Both the position numbers and the translations under genes were made by a program. The notes beneath the pieces are model-generated. The model was not told the origin of the DNA. It searched no databases and saw only the letters and a program-made list of their open reading frames with translations. Of a stretch of DNA of 64,000 nucleotides, positions 8,403 to 16,484 are shown piece by piece. Source of the stretch: Pseudofrankia saprophytica (GTDB lineage: Bacteria > Actinomycetota > Actinomycetes > Frankiales > Frankiaceae); assembly GCF_000235425.2 (NCBI RefSeq), contig NZ_KI912266.1, positions 550,273 through 614,272 of the forward strand. The letters are read 5' to 3'. Position 1 is the stretch's first letter. Every line of letters begins with the position of its first letter.

Positions 8403-8518
8403 TTGGGCGTTAGCCCGGGCATGTCCGCGATCGGCCGACTGGCCGGGCGGGCACTCGCCACCGCGCCGGCTGATCTGGCCTCACCCGCCTCTGCCCCGCC
8501 TATCAGGAGAAGATCCCT
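8403..8518 (+). promoter_or_regulatory. leader segment likely mediating cysteine-responsive control
   Basis: The 116 bases between the leader peptide and DUF4395 are GC-rich and can form competing hairpins, for example the CCCGGGC / GCCGGGCGGG region at 8414-8450. AGGAGAAG at about 8505-8512 is the ribosome site of DUF4395 and could be masked by upstream pairing. The mechanism (attenuation or ribosome-site masking) was not resolved by eye. Confidence 0.45.
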
Positions 8519-8938
8519 GTGGTTGATCCCAGAGGTCTGCGGTTCGCCGCGACCATCACCGCGCTCGTGCTCGCCGTCGCCCTCATCACCGGCAGTCCGT
8601 GGGTGTTGCTCGCTCAGCTGGTCGTCTTCGCCATCGGCGCGGTCGGCGGCGTGCGCCGCGCGCCGTACGCCCTGGTCTTCCGGCACCTGATCCGGCCGCG
8701 GCTGGGGCCCCCGGCCACCACCGAGGACCCCGCTCCGCCCCGGTTCGCCCAGGCCGTCGGGGCCGTCTTCGCCGCGGTCGGCGTCGTCGGATTCCTGACC
8801 GGGCTCGACGCGCTGGGATATGTGGCGACGGCCTTCGCCTTCGCCGCCGCGTTCCTGAACGCCGCGTTCGAGTTCTGTCTCGGCTGTCATCTTTTCTTGT
8901 TCATCCGATCCATCAACGCGAGAGGAGCCCGCGCATGA
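8519..8938 (+). CDS. DUF4395 membrane protein
   Basis: 139 residues with about four hydrophobic segments (roughly 8-28, 28-45, 75-95, 97-125). The C-terminal part carries AFEFCLGCHLFLF, a CxxC within a membrane segment, typical of DUF4395. The family sits with thioredoxins and rhodaneses in actinobacteria and may pass electrons or sulfane sulfur across the membrane, but this is unproven. The GTG start at 8519 follows AGGAGAAG. The gene overlaps sseA by four bases (ATGA), so translation is coupled. Confidence 0.88.
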   Translation: MVDPRGLRFAATITALVLAVALITGSPWVLLAQLVVFAIGAVGGVRRAPYALVFRHLIRPRLGPPATTEDPAPPRFAQAVGAVFAAVGVVGFLTGLDALGYVATAFAFAAAFLNAAFEFCLGCHLFLFIRSINARGARA

Positions 8939-9768
8939 GCCGCGAGCAGGCGCTGGTTGACGCGACGTGGGCCGAGGCGCACCTGACCGACCCGTCGGTC
9001 GTGTTCGTCGAGGTCGACGAGGACGTGTCCGCCTACGACAAGGGCCACATTCCGGGCGCCGTCCGGCTGGACTGGAAGTCCGAGCTGCAGGACCCGATCA
9101 TCCGTGACTTCGTCAACAAGGAGGCCTTCGAGGCCCTCCTGTCCGGCAAGGGCGTCTCGAACGACCAGACCGTCGTGCTTTACGGCGGCAACAACAACTG
9201 GTTCGCCGCATACGCCTACTGGTACTTCAGCCTGTACGGCCACGCCGACGTCCGGCTGCTCGACGGTGGCCGCAAGAAGTGGGAGCTCGACAGCCGCGAG
9301 CTGACCACCGAGGTCACGGCCCGGCCGGCGACCCAGTACAAGGCCAAGGAGGCGCGCACCGACATCCGCGCCTTCCGCGACGAGGTCATCGCCGCGATCG
9401 GTGAGAAGGCGCTCGTCGACGTACGGTCGCCTGACGAGTTCGCCGGCAAGCTGCTCGCCCCGGCGCACCTCCCGCAGGAGCAGTCGCAGAAGGCCGGGCA
9501 CATCCCGACGGCGAAGAACATCCCGTGGGCGAAGACCGCCAACGAGGACGGCACGTTCAAGAGCAACAACGAGCTCACCGAGCTCTACAGCGAGGCCGGT
9601 GTCGACCTCTCCAAGGAGATCATCGCCTACTGCCGGATCGGTGAGCGCTCCGCGCACAGCTGGTTCGCGCTGCACGAGCTGCTCGGCCTGCCGGGCGTGA
9701 AGAACTACGACGGCTCCTGGACCGAGTACGGCGCGCTCGTCGGCGTGCCGATCGAGAAGGGCGCCTGA
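8935..9768 (+). CDS. sseA: thiosulfate sulfurtransferase, two-domain rhodanese
   Basis: 277 residues with an inactive N-terminal rhodanese domain (about 8-125) and a catalytic C-terminal domain (about 140-275). Cys233 in the active-site loop CRIGERS carries the persulfide; CRIGER is the loop of CysA2/SseA-type actinobacterial enzymes. The enzyme moves sulfane sulfur from thiosulfate to a thiol or cyanide acceptor in the cytoplasm. ATG overlaps the DUF4395 stop. SseC follows two bases after the stop. The upstream Cys leader implies induction when cysteine is scarce. Confidence 0.95.
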   Translation: MSREQALVDATWAEAHLTDPSVVFVEVDEDVSAYDKGHIPGAVRLDWKSELQDPIIRDFVNKEAFEALLSGKGVSNDQTVVLYGGNNNWFAAYAYWYFSLYGHADVRLLDGGRKKWELDSRELTTEVTARPATQYKAKEARTDIRAFRDEVIAAIGEKALVDVRSPDEFAGKLLAPAHLPQEQSQKAGHIPTAKNIPWAKTANEDGTFKSNNELTELYSEAGVDLSKEIIAYCRIGERSAHSWFALHELLGLPGVKNYDGSWTEYGALVGVPIEKGA

Positions 9769-9770
9769 GC

Positions 9771-10070
9771 ATGTGTGGAGCTATCGCCGGCGGACCGTCG
9801 ACGGAAGGAATTGACGTGGCCAAGGAAACCGTGATCCAGGGAATCGTCGTCAAGGGCGGCGAGCCGGTGTCGTCCGGCTACGCGCGGCTGCTCGACGAGG
9901 GCGGCGACTTCACCGCCGAGGTTCCGCTCTCCGCGACCGGCCAGTTCCGGTTCTTCGCCCGCCCGGGCACCTGGACCGTGCGGGCGCTGGTGCCAGGCGG
10001 AAGCGGCGAGCAGAAGGTCTTCGCCCGTCAGGGCGAGCCGGTCGACGCCCGCGTCGAGGTAGCGGCATAA
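9771..10070 (+). CDS. sseC: DUF1416 protein SseC
   Basis: 99-residue small beta-rich protein, starting MCGAIAGGPS and containing IQGIVVKGGEPVSSGYARLLD, the DUF1416 pattern. It is always paired with the SseA/CysA2 sulfurtransferase in actinobacteria and is thought to help sulfur transfer, though its chemistry is unknown. The start is two bases after the sseA stop, so it is co-transcribed. A strong hairpin at 10149-10180 ends the operon. Confidence 0.92.
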   Translation: MCGAIAGGPSTEGIDVAKETVIQGIVVKGGEPVSSGYARLLDEGGDFTAEVPLSATGQFRFFARPGTWTVRALVPGGSGEQKVFARQGEPVDARVEVAA

Positions 10071-10148
10071 CGCCAGGCCGGGCATGAGGCGGCCAGGCCG
10101 GTCCTGATTCCGGGTCGGCCTCCTGGCCAGGTTTGTGACGAGAAGCGC

Positions 10149-10180
10149 GAAGGCGGCAGAGGGAGACCTCCGCCGCCTTC
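10149..10180 (+). terminator. terminator-like hairpin after sseC
   Basis: Stem 10149-10162 pairs with 10167-10180 (13 of 14 pairs) around GAGA. It lies between convergent sseC and the small gene at 10213, so it may serve both. Confidence 0.65.
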
Positions 10181-10212
10181 GTCGCGTTTCACGGAAAACC
10201 GGCGAAGTTTGC

Positions 10213-10425
10213 CTAGCTCGGGCGGCGTGGAGCGGGGATCGAGGGTGGGCCGGGCGGGGCGGCGAGAACCATCGGACGGACCGTGAAATGTCGCATCTCG
10301 TTGTCGACGGCGAACGTGGCGGCGGCGCCGCGATTGGGAAAGGGCGCGACCACCTGCCGGACGTCCTGGCGTCCGGCGCCGTCGTACTGAATAACCGCGT
10401 ACAGACTCTGCGCCTCGGACATCAT
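10213..10425 (-). CDS. small uncharacterised protein
   Basis: 70 residues starting MSEAQSLYAVIQYDGAGRQD (second Met), with a middle NRGAAATFAVDNEMRHFTVRP and a Pro-rich tail. The segment looks like a small beta-alpha domain with normal codon use; no family is recognised. Two adjacent ATGs (10425, 10422) follow AGG at short distance; an ATG at 10443 would add six residues. It is separated from the DsrE-like gene by a tandem-repeat gap. Confidence 0.5.
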   Translation of the reverse strand: MMSEAQSLYAVIQYDGAGRQDVRQVVAPFPNRGAAATFAVDNEMRHFTVRPMVLAAPPGPPSIPAPRRPS

Positions 10426-10565
10426 ATGATCATCTAACCTCATCCACACAAAGTCACGGGATGAGTACGGAGTGCCCCTGTAGTGGTCCGCGGTCCAGCA
10501 CGGCGCCGGTCCACGGACACTCGGCGCCCGCCGGTAGCCCAATGCCCACCAGCAGACGAGTGCCC

Positions 10566-10622
10566 GCCGGGTGCCCGATGCCCCGCCGGGTGCCCGATGC
10601 CCTGCCGGGTGCCCGATGCCCT
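10566..10622. repeat. 19-bp tandem repeat, three copies
   Basis: GCCGGGTGCCCGATGCCC plus one base recurs with period 19 at 10566, 10585 and 10604, with a partial fourth copy at 10623. It lies in the gap between the DsrE-like gene and the small protein gene. No function is apparent. Confidence 0.75.
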
Positions 10623-10640
10623 GCCGGTAGACGAGGGCCG

Positions 10641-11003
10641 TCAGTAGACGAGGGCCTGGGCGCCGTCCTCCATCACCTCGGCCACGAAGGTGGCCGCGCC
10701 CGCGATCCTGATCCCGTCGATGACGTCGTCTGGGCCGATCGAGCGGCGGGCCGCGCACTGCGTACACAGCGTCACCCGACCGGCCGCGAGCACCGCGTCG
10801 AGAAGGTCGGGCAGCGGTGCCGCTTCCGGCAGGCTGAACTCGGCCGCCCGGCCAGGCAGCGCGAACCAGGCCGACTCACCGGTCAGCCACAGCGACACGT
10901 CCACCCCGCTGCTGGCGGCCACGGAGGCGACGGTGAACGCCTGTGAGCAGCGCTCCGGCGCGTCCATCCCGGCGGTCACCTTGATGACGAGCGATCGAGT
11001 CAT
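10641..11003 (-). CDS. DsrE-family protein
   Basis: 120 residues with the DsrE/DsrF/YchN-like fold: MTRSLVIKVTAGMDAPERC at the start, a GVDVSLWLTGESAW strand-loop near residue 34, and VTLCTQCAARR near 80, where the two cysteines could carry sulfur. Family members act as sulfur-transfer carriers. It is last in the hydrolase-moaD-membrane-DUF2993-dsrE series on this strand, next to other sulfur genes. Whether it handles sulfur is inference from family and place. Confidence 0.8.
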   Translation of the reverse strand: MTRSLVIKVTAGMDAPERCSQAFTVASVAASSGVDVSLWLTGESAWFALPGRAAEFSLPEAAPLPDLLDAVLAAGRVTLCTQCAARRSIGPDDVIDGIRIAGAATFVAEVMEDGAQALVY

Positions 11004-11050
11004 GCGACCAGTTTCCACCGGCGTCGTCCTTGCACCGACGTCGCCGCGCA

Positions 11051-11815
11051 CTAACCCGCTGGCGACGGCGCCGTCGTCGGGGTACCGGTCGGGATCGTCG
11101 TCGTGTCGAGGATGACGTGCTCGCCCGCGGCGCTGAAGCGCATGCGGTCGGGCAGGACGTTGACCGCCGTCAGCTTCAGGTTGAAGGGCAGCCCCTCGAT
11201 CGGGACCCTGATGGTCAGCAGCTTGATGATCTCGTCGTGCCACGCGGGCGGGAGCGCCGAGGTGACGCTGTCGGCCAACTCTCGCGGGGTGAAGGTGAAG
11301 GCGGCCGGCTCCACGCCGATACTCGCCGTGCCCTCCACCGGGTAGTCCGTTCCGAACACGTTCGCCGTGCCCTTGATCCGGATTGCCGAGCCCGCCGGAG
11401 CGACCGTCAGCTTCATGCCCTGAGTGGCCAGATAGGCGTTGAGGTCGGGGTAGGTCACCTCTACGTCGGCGTCCAGGCTGTCGACCGGGATCTTCTTGAC
11501 GTCGCCACTGATGACGTCGGACAGCGGGATGTGCACGCCGTCCAGATGCGACCGCACCCGATCGACCCGCAGGCCGTTCTGGACACTGCCGCGCACGTCG
11601 ATGTCGATGTCCTGGTAGTCGCCGCGCAGGACCTGGGGCAGGAACAGCGCGCCGCCGATGGACACCGACGGTTTCGTCGGCAGGTTCTGGCTGCGTTGCG
11701 CCTCGGTCGCTATCTGGCCGGAAACCACCCGGGCCGCGACCCTGTCCCCAATGAACAACAGCACCAGGAGAACGACGACGACACCGACTGTGATCCGAAT
11801 TGCCCGACTGCCCAC
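11051..11815 (-). CDS. DUF2993 / LmeA-like envelope protein
   Basis: 254 residues. An N-terminal membrane anchor or signal (ITVGVVVVLLVLLFIGDRVAA, residues 8-28) precedes a DUF2993 domain with VRGSVQNGLRVDRVRSHLDGV and MKLTVAP segments, and a Thr/Pro-rich tail. Mycobacterial LmeA (Rv0817c) of this family binds phospholipids and is needed for lipomannan elongation. The same gene order near sseA and glnR supports orthology. It starts 10 bases after the upstream membrane-protein gene ends, so the two are co-transcribed. Confidence 0.82.
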   Translation of the reverse strand: MGSRAIRITVGVVVVLLVLLFIGDRVAARVVSGQIATEAQRSQNLPTKPSVSIGGALFLPQVLRGDYQDIDIDVRGSVQNGLRVDRVRSHLDGVHIPLSDVISGDVKKIPVDSLDADVEVTYPDLNAYLATQGMKLTVAPAGSAIRIKGTANVFGTDYPVEGTASIGVEPAAFTFTPRELADSVTSALPPAWHDEIIKLLTIRVPIEGLPFNLKLTAVNVLPDRMRFSAAGEHVILDTTTIPTGTPTTAPSPAG

Positions 11816-11825
11816 CGGATCATCC

Positions 11826-12980
11826 TTACAGATGCCGTCCGACCAGATAGATGAGCGGTGCCGCGATGGTCAGTGGAGCCACCGCCGCGAGCAGCGCGGT
11901 CGCGACTGGCTTGGTCGCGAGCGGGCCGACCCGAACCCCGCCCGACAGCAGCGGTGTGCCTGGTGAACGCAGGTCCGCGAGCGCTCCGACACCGACCCGC
12001 CGAGCCCATGCGCCCAAGCCCTCGGACGCCGTGGCCGACCGCGCGGGCGGGTCAGGCCGCGTCTTGTCCCTCGGCGCAACCGCTGCGTCGACCGGCACTG
12101 CCGCCGACTCGGATGAGGCGACGACCGCCGAGGGCGCGCCGGCCCGGGCGATCAGCACGCCCATCACCGCCGCGGCGAGCGCGCCGGCAGCGGCGAGCAG
12201 CGCGCCCGAGCCGGCCGCCAGCTCGTCCGTATACGCACCGTAGGCCGCGCCCAGCCCGGTACCGGCGGCGAGGCCAAGCCCGCCGGCCACCAGCGTCCCA
12301 GCGCCCAGCAGGCCGGTCAGCCACGCGACGAGCACCGCCCCGCCAGCGCCGGCCAGCCCGATGGCGACGAGCAGCTCACCCGGCGCGGGCGCCCCCGGCT
12401 GAGCCCGCAGCGCGAGCAGCCCGGCGAGAAACGCCACCAGGGTGCCGCCACCGAGCGCGGCCGCGAGCTCGGCCGTCACCCGGGCCCGGGCCGGCGCGTC
12501 CGCCGCCGGCGGCGTGGAGGCGTCCGACGTGGCGGGGATGGCACCGGCGCGGCGGCGGCGGACCAGCTGGTAGACGATCACTACGGCGATCCCGGCACCG
12601 ACGATGCCGGCGAGGCTGCCGAGGTCATGGTGGGCGGCGCCGAGCACCGCGCCGTCGGCGGTGAGCGCCGCCGCCGCGAGCAGCAGCACCGTCGGCCGGG
12701 AGGCCCGGAGCACGGCGACCCAGGCCCAGCCGAACACCAGCTGTTCGACGAGCAGCACGGCAGCCAGGGCCGGAGTGCCTGCCATCGCCGCAGCGGCCGG
12801 GAGGGCGGCGGCCAGCGCCGCGCCGAGCAGCGCGGCCGTCACCCACCATCCGCCGTCGCGGGCGGCCCGCTTCGGGGCCCGAGCTGGCAAGGCCGACGAG
12901 TCCGGGAGCGGTGGGTTCGATGAGGGCTCGACGCCCGCCGATCCGGCGGGCGCGCAGGTCCGTGGATCGCGGGCACGCAC
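11826..12980 (-). CDS. Ala-rich polytopic membrane protein
   Basis: 384 residues. A polar ~45-residue N-terminus is followed by membrane segments at about 48-68, 70-90, 94-112 and 120-140, a basic loop, four to five more segments (170-280), a polar loop, and a last segment near 360. The pattern recalls small phosphatidate-cytidylyltransferase-like membrane proteins, but no catalytic motif was found, so no function is assigned. The GTG start follows GAGGGG closely. The gene lies directly upstream of DUF2993 with a 10-base gap. Confidence 0.72.
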   Translation of the reverse strand: MRARDPRTCAPAGSAGVEPSSNPPLPDSSALPARAPKRAARDGGWWVTAALLGAALAAALPAAAAMAGTPALAAVLLVEQLVFGWAWVAVLRASRPTVLLLAAAALTADGAVLGAAHHDLGSLAGIVGAGIAVVIVYQLVRRRRAGAIPATSDASTPPAADAPARARVTAELAAALGGGTLVAFLAGLLALRAQPGAPAPGELLVAIGLAGAGGAVLVAWLTGLLGAGTLVAGGLGLAAGTGLGAAYGAYTDELAAGSGALLAAAGALAAAVMGVLIARAGAPSAVVASSESAAVPVDAAVAPRDKTRPDPPARSATASEGLGAWARRVGVGALADLRSPGTPLLSGGVRVGPLATKPVATALLAAVAPLTIAAPLIYLVGRHL

Positions 12981-13072
12981 CCCCTCATGCTGTCACGTCA
13001 CCCGCTGGCAGCCTGCCCGACATCCTCGATGATCATCAGCGGGCGGCGGTTGGCGGCGGCCGGCCGGTACCG

Positions 13073-13351
13073 TCAGCCACCGGCGAAGGGCGGAAGCGCC
13101 TCCACGACGCTGCCCGGGCGCAGGGCCACCGTCGCCGGGTCGCGCCGGCCCGCGGGCTGCTCGTCGACGAGGAACGAGCACCGGGTCAGCACATCGGCGA
13201 GCCGCTGGCCGTGCCGGGCGACGGCGGCCTCGATCACCGCGGCCAGCGTGTCGGCCATCAGGCACTCCTCGGTCACTCCAGCCGCGTCCCGCGCCGCCGC
13301 CCAGTACCGAACGGTAACTTCCGCCACACCCGACACGATTACCTCACCCAT
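13073..13351 (-). CDS. MoaD/ThiS-like sulfur carrier protein
   Basis: 92 residues, beta-grasp fold. VTVRYWAAARDAAGVTEE begins the domain, and the protein ends VVEALPPFAGG with the essential C-terminal Gly-Gly that is adenylated and thiocarboxylated in MoaD/ThiS carriers. It could serve molybdopterin synthesis or another sulfur-transfer route. No MoaE or MoeB is adjacent. The start overlaps the end of the hydrolase gene by eight bases. Confidence 0.9.
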   Translation of the reverse strand: MGEVIVSGVAEVTVRYWAAARDAAGVTEECLMADTLAAVIEAAVARHGQRLADVLTRCSFLVDEQPAGRRDPATVALRPGSVVEALPPFAGG

Positions 13352-14336
13352 CCGCCATAGGAACGACGCGGTGAGCCGCGCCGTGGTTGGACGGCGCCCC
13401 GGGCCGGTTGCCGATATGTTTCACAGGGGTTTCCCAGGGGTTATCGACGCTGAATACGGAGTCCTGCCGGTGGCCGTCCAGAAGATATGGGAGATACCTC
13501 CCGACCCGGTCGACGAGTCCTGGCACGGCCCCCGTTTCCGCGTGCCCGAAACCAGGAACGATCCAGAGCCGGGCCCGTGGCCCGGCGGCCGCGGCGAGCG
13601 CCCGCGGATGGTCCAGAGTGAAGTATCCGTCCAGATCGCCATGCACGATCAGTACCGGGACCGAGGCCGCCTGGCCGATCAGGTCGACGGGCGCCGACGG
13701 ACGCTCGGTGGCGAGCGTCGGCCAGGGCCGCGACGAGATCCGTACTCCGAAGACCGTCCTCGCGACCAACCGCCCGGCCCTGGTCTCCGCCATCCAGAGG
13801 ATGCGCCGAAGCGGAGCGGTGTCACGCACGAACCATCGGCTGGTCGCGCTGATCGTGACCACGGCGTCCGGACGATGGCGCAGTCGATGCCCGTACACGG
13901 GCGCTCGCGAGCTCGCGAGCGCCGCCTGCCGGACCACCGCCGCGCCGCCCATCGACCAGCCGACGGTCACGACCCGCTCGTACCCGAGCCGCCTGGCCTC
14001 ACCGACAGCCGCGTCCACGTCGAAGACCTCGCGGTCGCCGAACGTACAGGCACCCGTCGACCTGCCGTGACCACGCGTCTCGACCATGAGCACGCCCGCG
14101 TGCCACCGCAGGCCCTCCGCCACGGACCGTACGGCTGGTCGGCGGATCGTCCCGGAGAAGCCCGCGACCAGCACGACCGCTGTTGGCGGGGTGACGGACC
14201 CCACCAAAGAGCCCTGATCGAGAAATGCAGTGGCCAGGATCTCAGCATCGGCCGTCGGAAGAAGCCGGTAGACGGTGGGAGCGCGGTGGAGCACTCCGCT
14301 ATCCTCCTCACGTACCGATGTGCGTTTCATGCCCAT
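13344..14336 (-). CDS. alpha/beta hydrolase
   Basis: 330 residues. The nucleophile elbow GWSMGGAAV places the catalytic Ser near residue 143. An acid in LIVHGDLDGYF and a His in VPGFGHAETG complete the triad. VVLVAGFSGTIRRP supplies the oxyanion-hole strand. It resembles cytosolic serine-hydrolase family proteins of actinobacteria, often next to MoaD-type carriers; the substrate is unknown. ATG at 14336 is used, and ATG at 14330 is two codons in. It diverges from glnR with an 89-bp gap. Confidence 0.85.
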   Translation of the reverse strand: MGMKRTSVREEDSGVLHRAPTVYRLLPTADAEILATAFLDQGSLVGSVTPPTAVVLVAGFSGTIRRPAVRSVAEGLRWHAGVLMVETRGHGRSTGACTFGDREVFDVDAAVGEARRLGYERVVTVGWSMGGAAVVRQAALASSRAPVYGHRLRHRPDAVVTISATSRWFVRDTAPLRRILWMAETRAGRLVARTVFGVRISSRPWPTLATERPSAPVDLIGQAASVPVLIVHGDLDGYFTLDHPRALAAAAGPRARLWIVPGFGHAETGAVPGLVDRVGRYLPYLLDGHRQDSVFSVDNPWETPVKHIGNRPGAPSNHGAAHRVVPMADG

Positions 14337-14425
14337 GACGGTCGTGAGACGCCCGGGTTCGGTAACACCGCTCCACTTGGGTCGACGCTGCCCCACCACC
14401 ATCCGCCGCACATGGAGGAGTCGTC

Positions 14426-15172
14426 TTGAGCGTCGTCCTTTTGCTCACCAACGCCCCAGGTCCGTCCGCCGAGTCGTTCCCATCGCTGGGGCTGCTCACC
14501 CACACCGTGCGTGTCGCCCCGCTGGAGGCCAGCGCCCTGCTCGACGCCCCGCCGGTCGACGTTATCGCCGTCGACGGCCGCCGCGAGCTCGTCATCGCCC
14601 GTGGTCTCTGCCGCCTGCTGCGCACCACCGGCCTGACCACCCCACTGCTCGCCCTGGTCACCGAGGGCGGCCTGGCCGCCGTGTCCGCGGACTGGGGCGT
14701 CGACGACGTGGTACTCGACACGGCCGGCCCGGCGGAGGTCGAGGCCAGGCTGCGGCTCGCGATCGGCCGGGTGGCCGCCGCCGGCGGCACCGCGGAGGCC
14801 GGCGTCATCCGCTCGGGTGACCTCTCCGTGGACGAGACGACCTACTCGGCGAAACTGCGCGGCCGGCCCCTCGAGCTCACCTTCAAGGAGTTCGAGCTGC
14901 TCAAGTACCTCGCCCAGCACCCCGGCCGGGTCTTCACCCGCGCCCAGCTGCTGCAGGAAGTCTGGGGCTACGACTACTACGGCGGTACCCGCACGGTGGA
15001 CGTCCACGTCCGCCGGCTGCGCGCCAAGCTGGGCGCCGAGCACGAGTCGATGATCGGCACCGTGCGGCACGTCGGCTACAAGTTCGTCGCCCCGCCGATC
15101 ACTCCGTTGCCCGACTCGAACGCCGCCGGGCGCGTCGAGCGCGACGAGCTGCGCACCCCCGAGCGTGTCTGA
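14426..15172 (+). CDS. glnR: GlnR, orphan OmpR-type nitrogen regulator
   Basis: 248 residues. The receiver-like domain (1-120) keeps Asp50 in VDGRR and the GlnR signature [21 protein letters not shown]. The winged-helix domain (about 135-232) has [18 protein letters not shown] and [17 protein letters not shown], near identical to known GlnR. GlnR controls amtB, glnK, glnA and other nitrogen genes without a partner kinase. The TTG start follows GGAGGAG at 14414-14420. A GlnR-box array is visible upstream of amtB at 44096-44133. The gene is followed by a strong hairpin and then mshD. Confidence 0.95.
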   Translation: MSVVLLLTNAPGPSAESFPSLGLLTHTVRVAPLEASALLDAPPVDVIAVDGRRELVIARGLCRLLRTTGLTTPLLALVTEGGLAAVSADWGVDDVVLDTAGPAEVEARLRLAIGRVAAAGGTAEAGVIRSGDLSVDETTYSAKLRGRPLELTFKEFELLKYLAQHPGRVFTRAQLLQEVWGYDYYGGTRTVDVHVRRLRAKLGAEHESMIGTVRHVGYKFVAPPITPLPDSNAAGRVERDELRTPERV

Positions 15173-15197
15173 GCCAGTCTGAGAAAGCTCGCTTCGC

Positions 15198-15246
15198 GAC
15201 CGTGGTTTTGGGGCGCGCGGACGTCGCGCGCCCCAAAAGCACGGTC
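15198..15246 (+). terminator. 22-bp stem terminator hairpin after glnR
   Basis: 15198-15219 pairs with 15225-15246 with a single mismatch around GACGT. The stem includes TTTTGGGGCGCGCG. It is 25 bp after the glnR stop and 58 bp before mshD. Confidence 0.8.
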
Positions 15247-15292
15247 GTCTTAGGTTGCTTGCTCGACGGGTGCGCGGCGCCATCCGGGTGGT

Positions 15293-15298
15293 TACCGT
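15293..15298 (+). promoter_or_regulatory. candidate -10 box, leaderless mshD promoter
   Basis: TACCGT ends six bases before the mshD GTG at 15305, which would place the transcript start on the start codon. No ribosome site is present upstream, which fits a leaderless mRNA. Inference from spacing. Confidence 0.45.
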
Positions 15299-15304
15299 CT
15301 GCCT

Positions 15305-16357
15305 GTGACGTCTTTGGGCTGGTCGGACAGTTTGACGGCGGCCGAGTCCGCCGAGGTGAACTCGGTCGTCGCGGCCGCGCACGCCGCCGATGGTGTCGGG
15401 CCGGTCTCCGATGACGTCGCCCTGACGGTCCGGCCAGGGGCGGGCCCGACGCCAGGCCGGTTCCACCTGCTCGCCACCGATCCGGCCGCTGGCGGGTCGG
15501 CCGCGAGCTCGGCCGCGAGCGACGTGACCGGTTATGCGCACCTCGCCCACGCTGGTGACGGCGCGTGGGAGGCGGAGCTGGTCGTCCGCCCGGACCGGCG
15601 GCGCCGGGGAGTCGGGTCCGCCCTCGTCGAGGCCCTCCTCCAGCGTGCGGCCGGCGAGTCATCGGCCGAGGTCGCGGCGCCCGCGAGCCCGGCGACCCTG
15701 AGCCTCTGGGCGCACGGCGACTCGGCGGCCGCGGCCGCGCTCGCGGCGCGCGTGGGGTTCGAGCGTGGCCGAGTGCTGCTGCAGCTGCGCCGTCCGCTCG
15801 TCGCCGACGCGGGGTCCGCCCAGGACGAGCCCGCCAAGGACGAGCTACCCGAGCCGACGTGGCCCGCGGGCGTGACCGTGCGGGAGTTCGAGCCGGGCCG
15901 CGACGAGCAGGCCTGGCTCGCGCTCAACGCCCGCGCGTTCGCCAGCCACCCTGAGCAGGGCCGCTGGACCGAGCAGGACCTGCTGCCGCGCGAGGCGGAG
16001 CCCTGGTTCGATCCGGCGGGCTTCTTCCTGGCCGAGCGGGACGGCGAGCTGATCGGGTTCCACTGGACGAAGGTGCACGCCGAGGATCCGGCCCCGCCCG
16101 GCGGTCGGCCCGGACAGGGCCAGGCGCCTGCGGTCGGAGAGGTCTACGTCGTCGGGGTCGACCCGGCGGGCGCCGGCGGAGGGCTGGGCCGCGCGCTGAC
16201 CCTGGCCGGGCTGCGCTACCTGCGCGGCCGCGGCCTCGCCACGGTGATGCTCTACGCCGACGAGGACAACGCCCACGCGGTCCGGATGTACGAACGCCTT
16301 GGCTTCACCCGTTACGCCGTCGACGCGCAGTACCGCCGGCACGTCGCCGTCAGCTGA
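15305..16357 (+). CDS. mshD: mycothiol synthase MshD
   Basis: 350 residues with two GNAT domains. The N-terminal one has the acetyl-CoA loop RPDRRRRGVGSALVEALL near residue 100. The C-terminal catalytic one has VYVVGVDPAGAGGGLGRALT near 285 and DNAHAVRMYERLGFTRY near 325. MshD acetylates the cysteinyl-glucosaminyl-inositol precursor, the last step of mycothiol synthesis. The GTG start lacks a ribosome site and is probably leaderless. The place next to glnR matches mycobacteria (Rv0818-Rv0819). Confidence 0.95.
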   Translation: MTSLGWSDSLTAAESAEVNSVVAAAHAADGVGPVSDDVALTVRPGAGPTPGRFHLLATDPAAGGSAASSAASDVTGYAHLAHAGDGAWEAELVVRPDRRRRGVGSALVEALLQRAAGESSAEVAAPASPATLSLWAHGDSAAAAALAARVGFERGRVLLQLRRPLVADAGSAQDEPAKDELPEPTWPAGVTVREFEPGRDEQAWLALNARAFASHPEQGRWTEQDLLPREAEPWFDPAGFFLAERDGELIGFHWTKVHAEDPAPPGGRPGQGQAPAVGEVYVVGVDPAGAGGGLGRALTLAGLRYLRGRGLATVMLYADEDNAHAVRMYERLGFTRYAVDAQYRRHVAVS

Positions 16358-16484
16358 CCTCCCGGCCGGCCGCCACCAGCCGCGGCGTCACGCCAGCCAC
16401 GCGACCCACGCAGGCCACGCCAGCCCGGGACGCATGCCAGTCAGGCATGACGGCGGGGCCTTCCCGCGGCGGCGTCCGTTCGGG

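Noticed and set aside
10566-10622. CRISPR-like array
   Set aside because: The units are tandem with no spacers and there are no cas genes.
12627-12923. Plus-strand frames opposite the membrane protein
   Set aside because: Antisense shadows with Arg/Gly-rich composition; the minus-strand gene has proper membrane helices and fits its operon.
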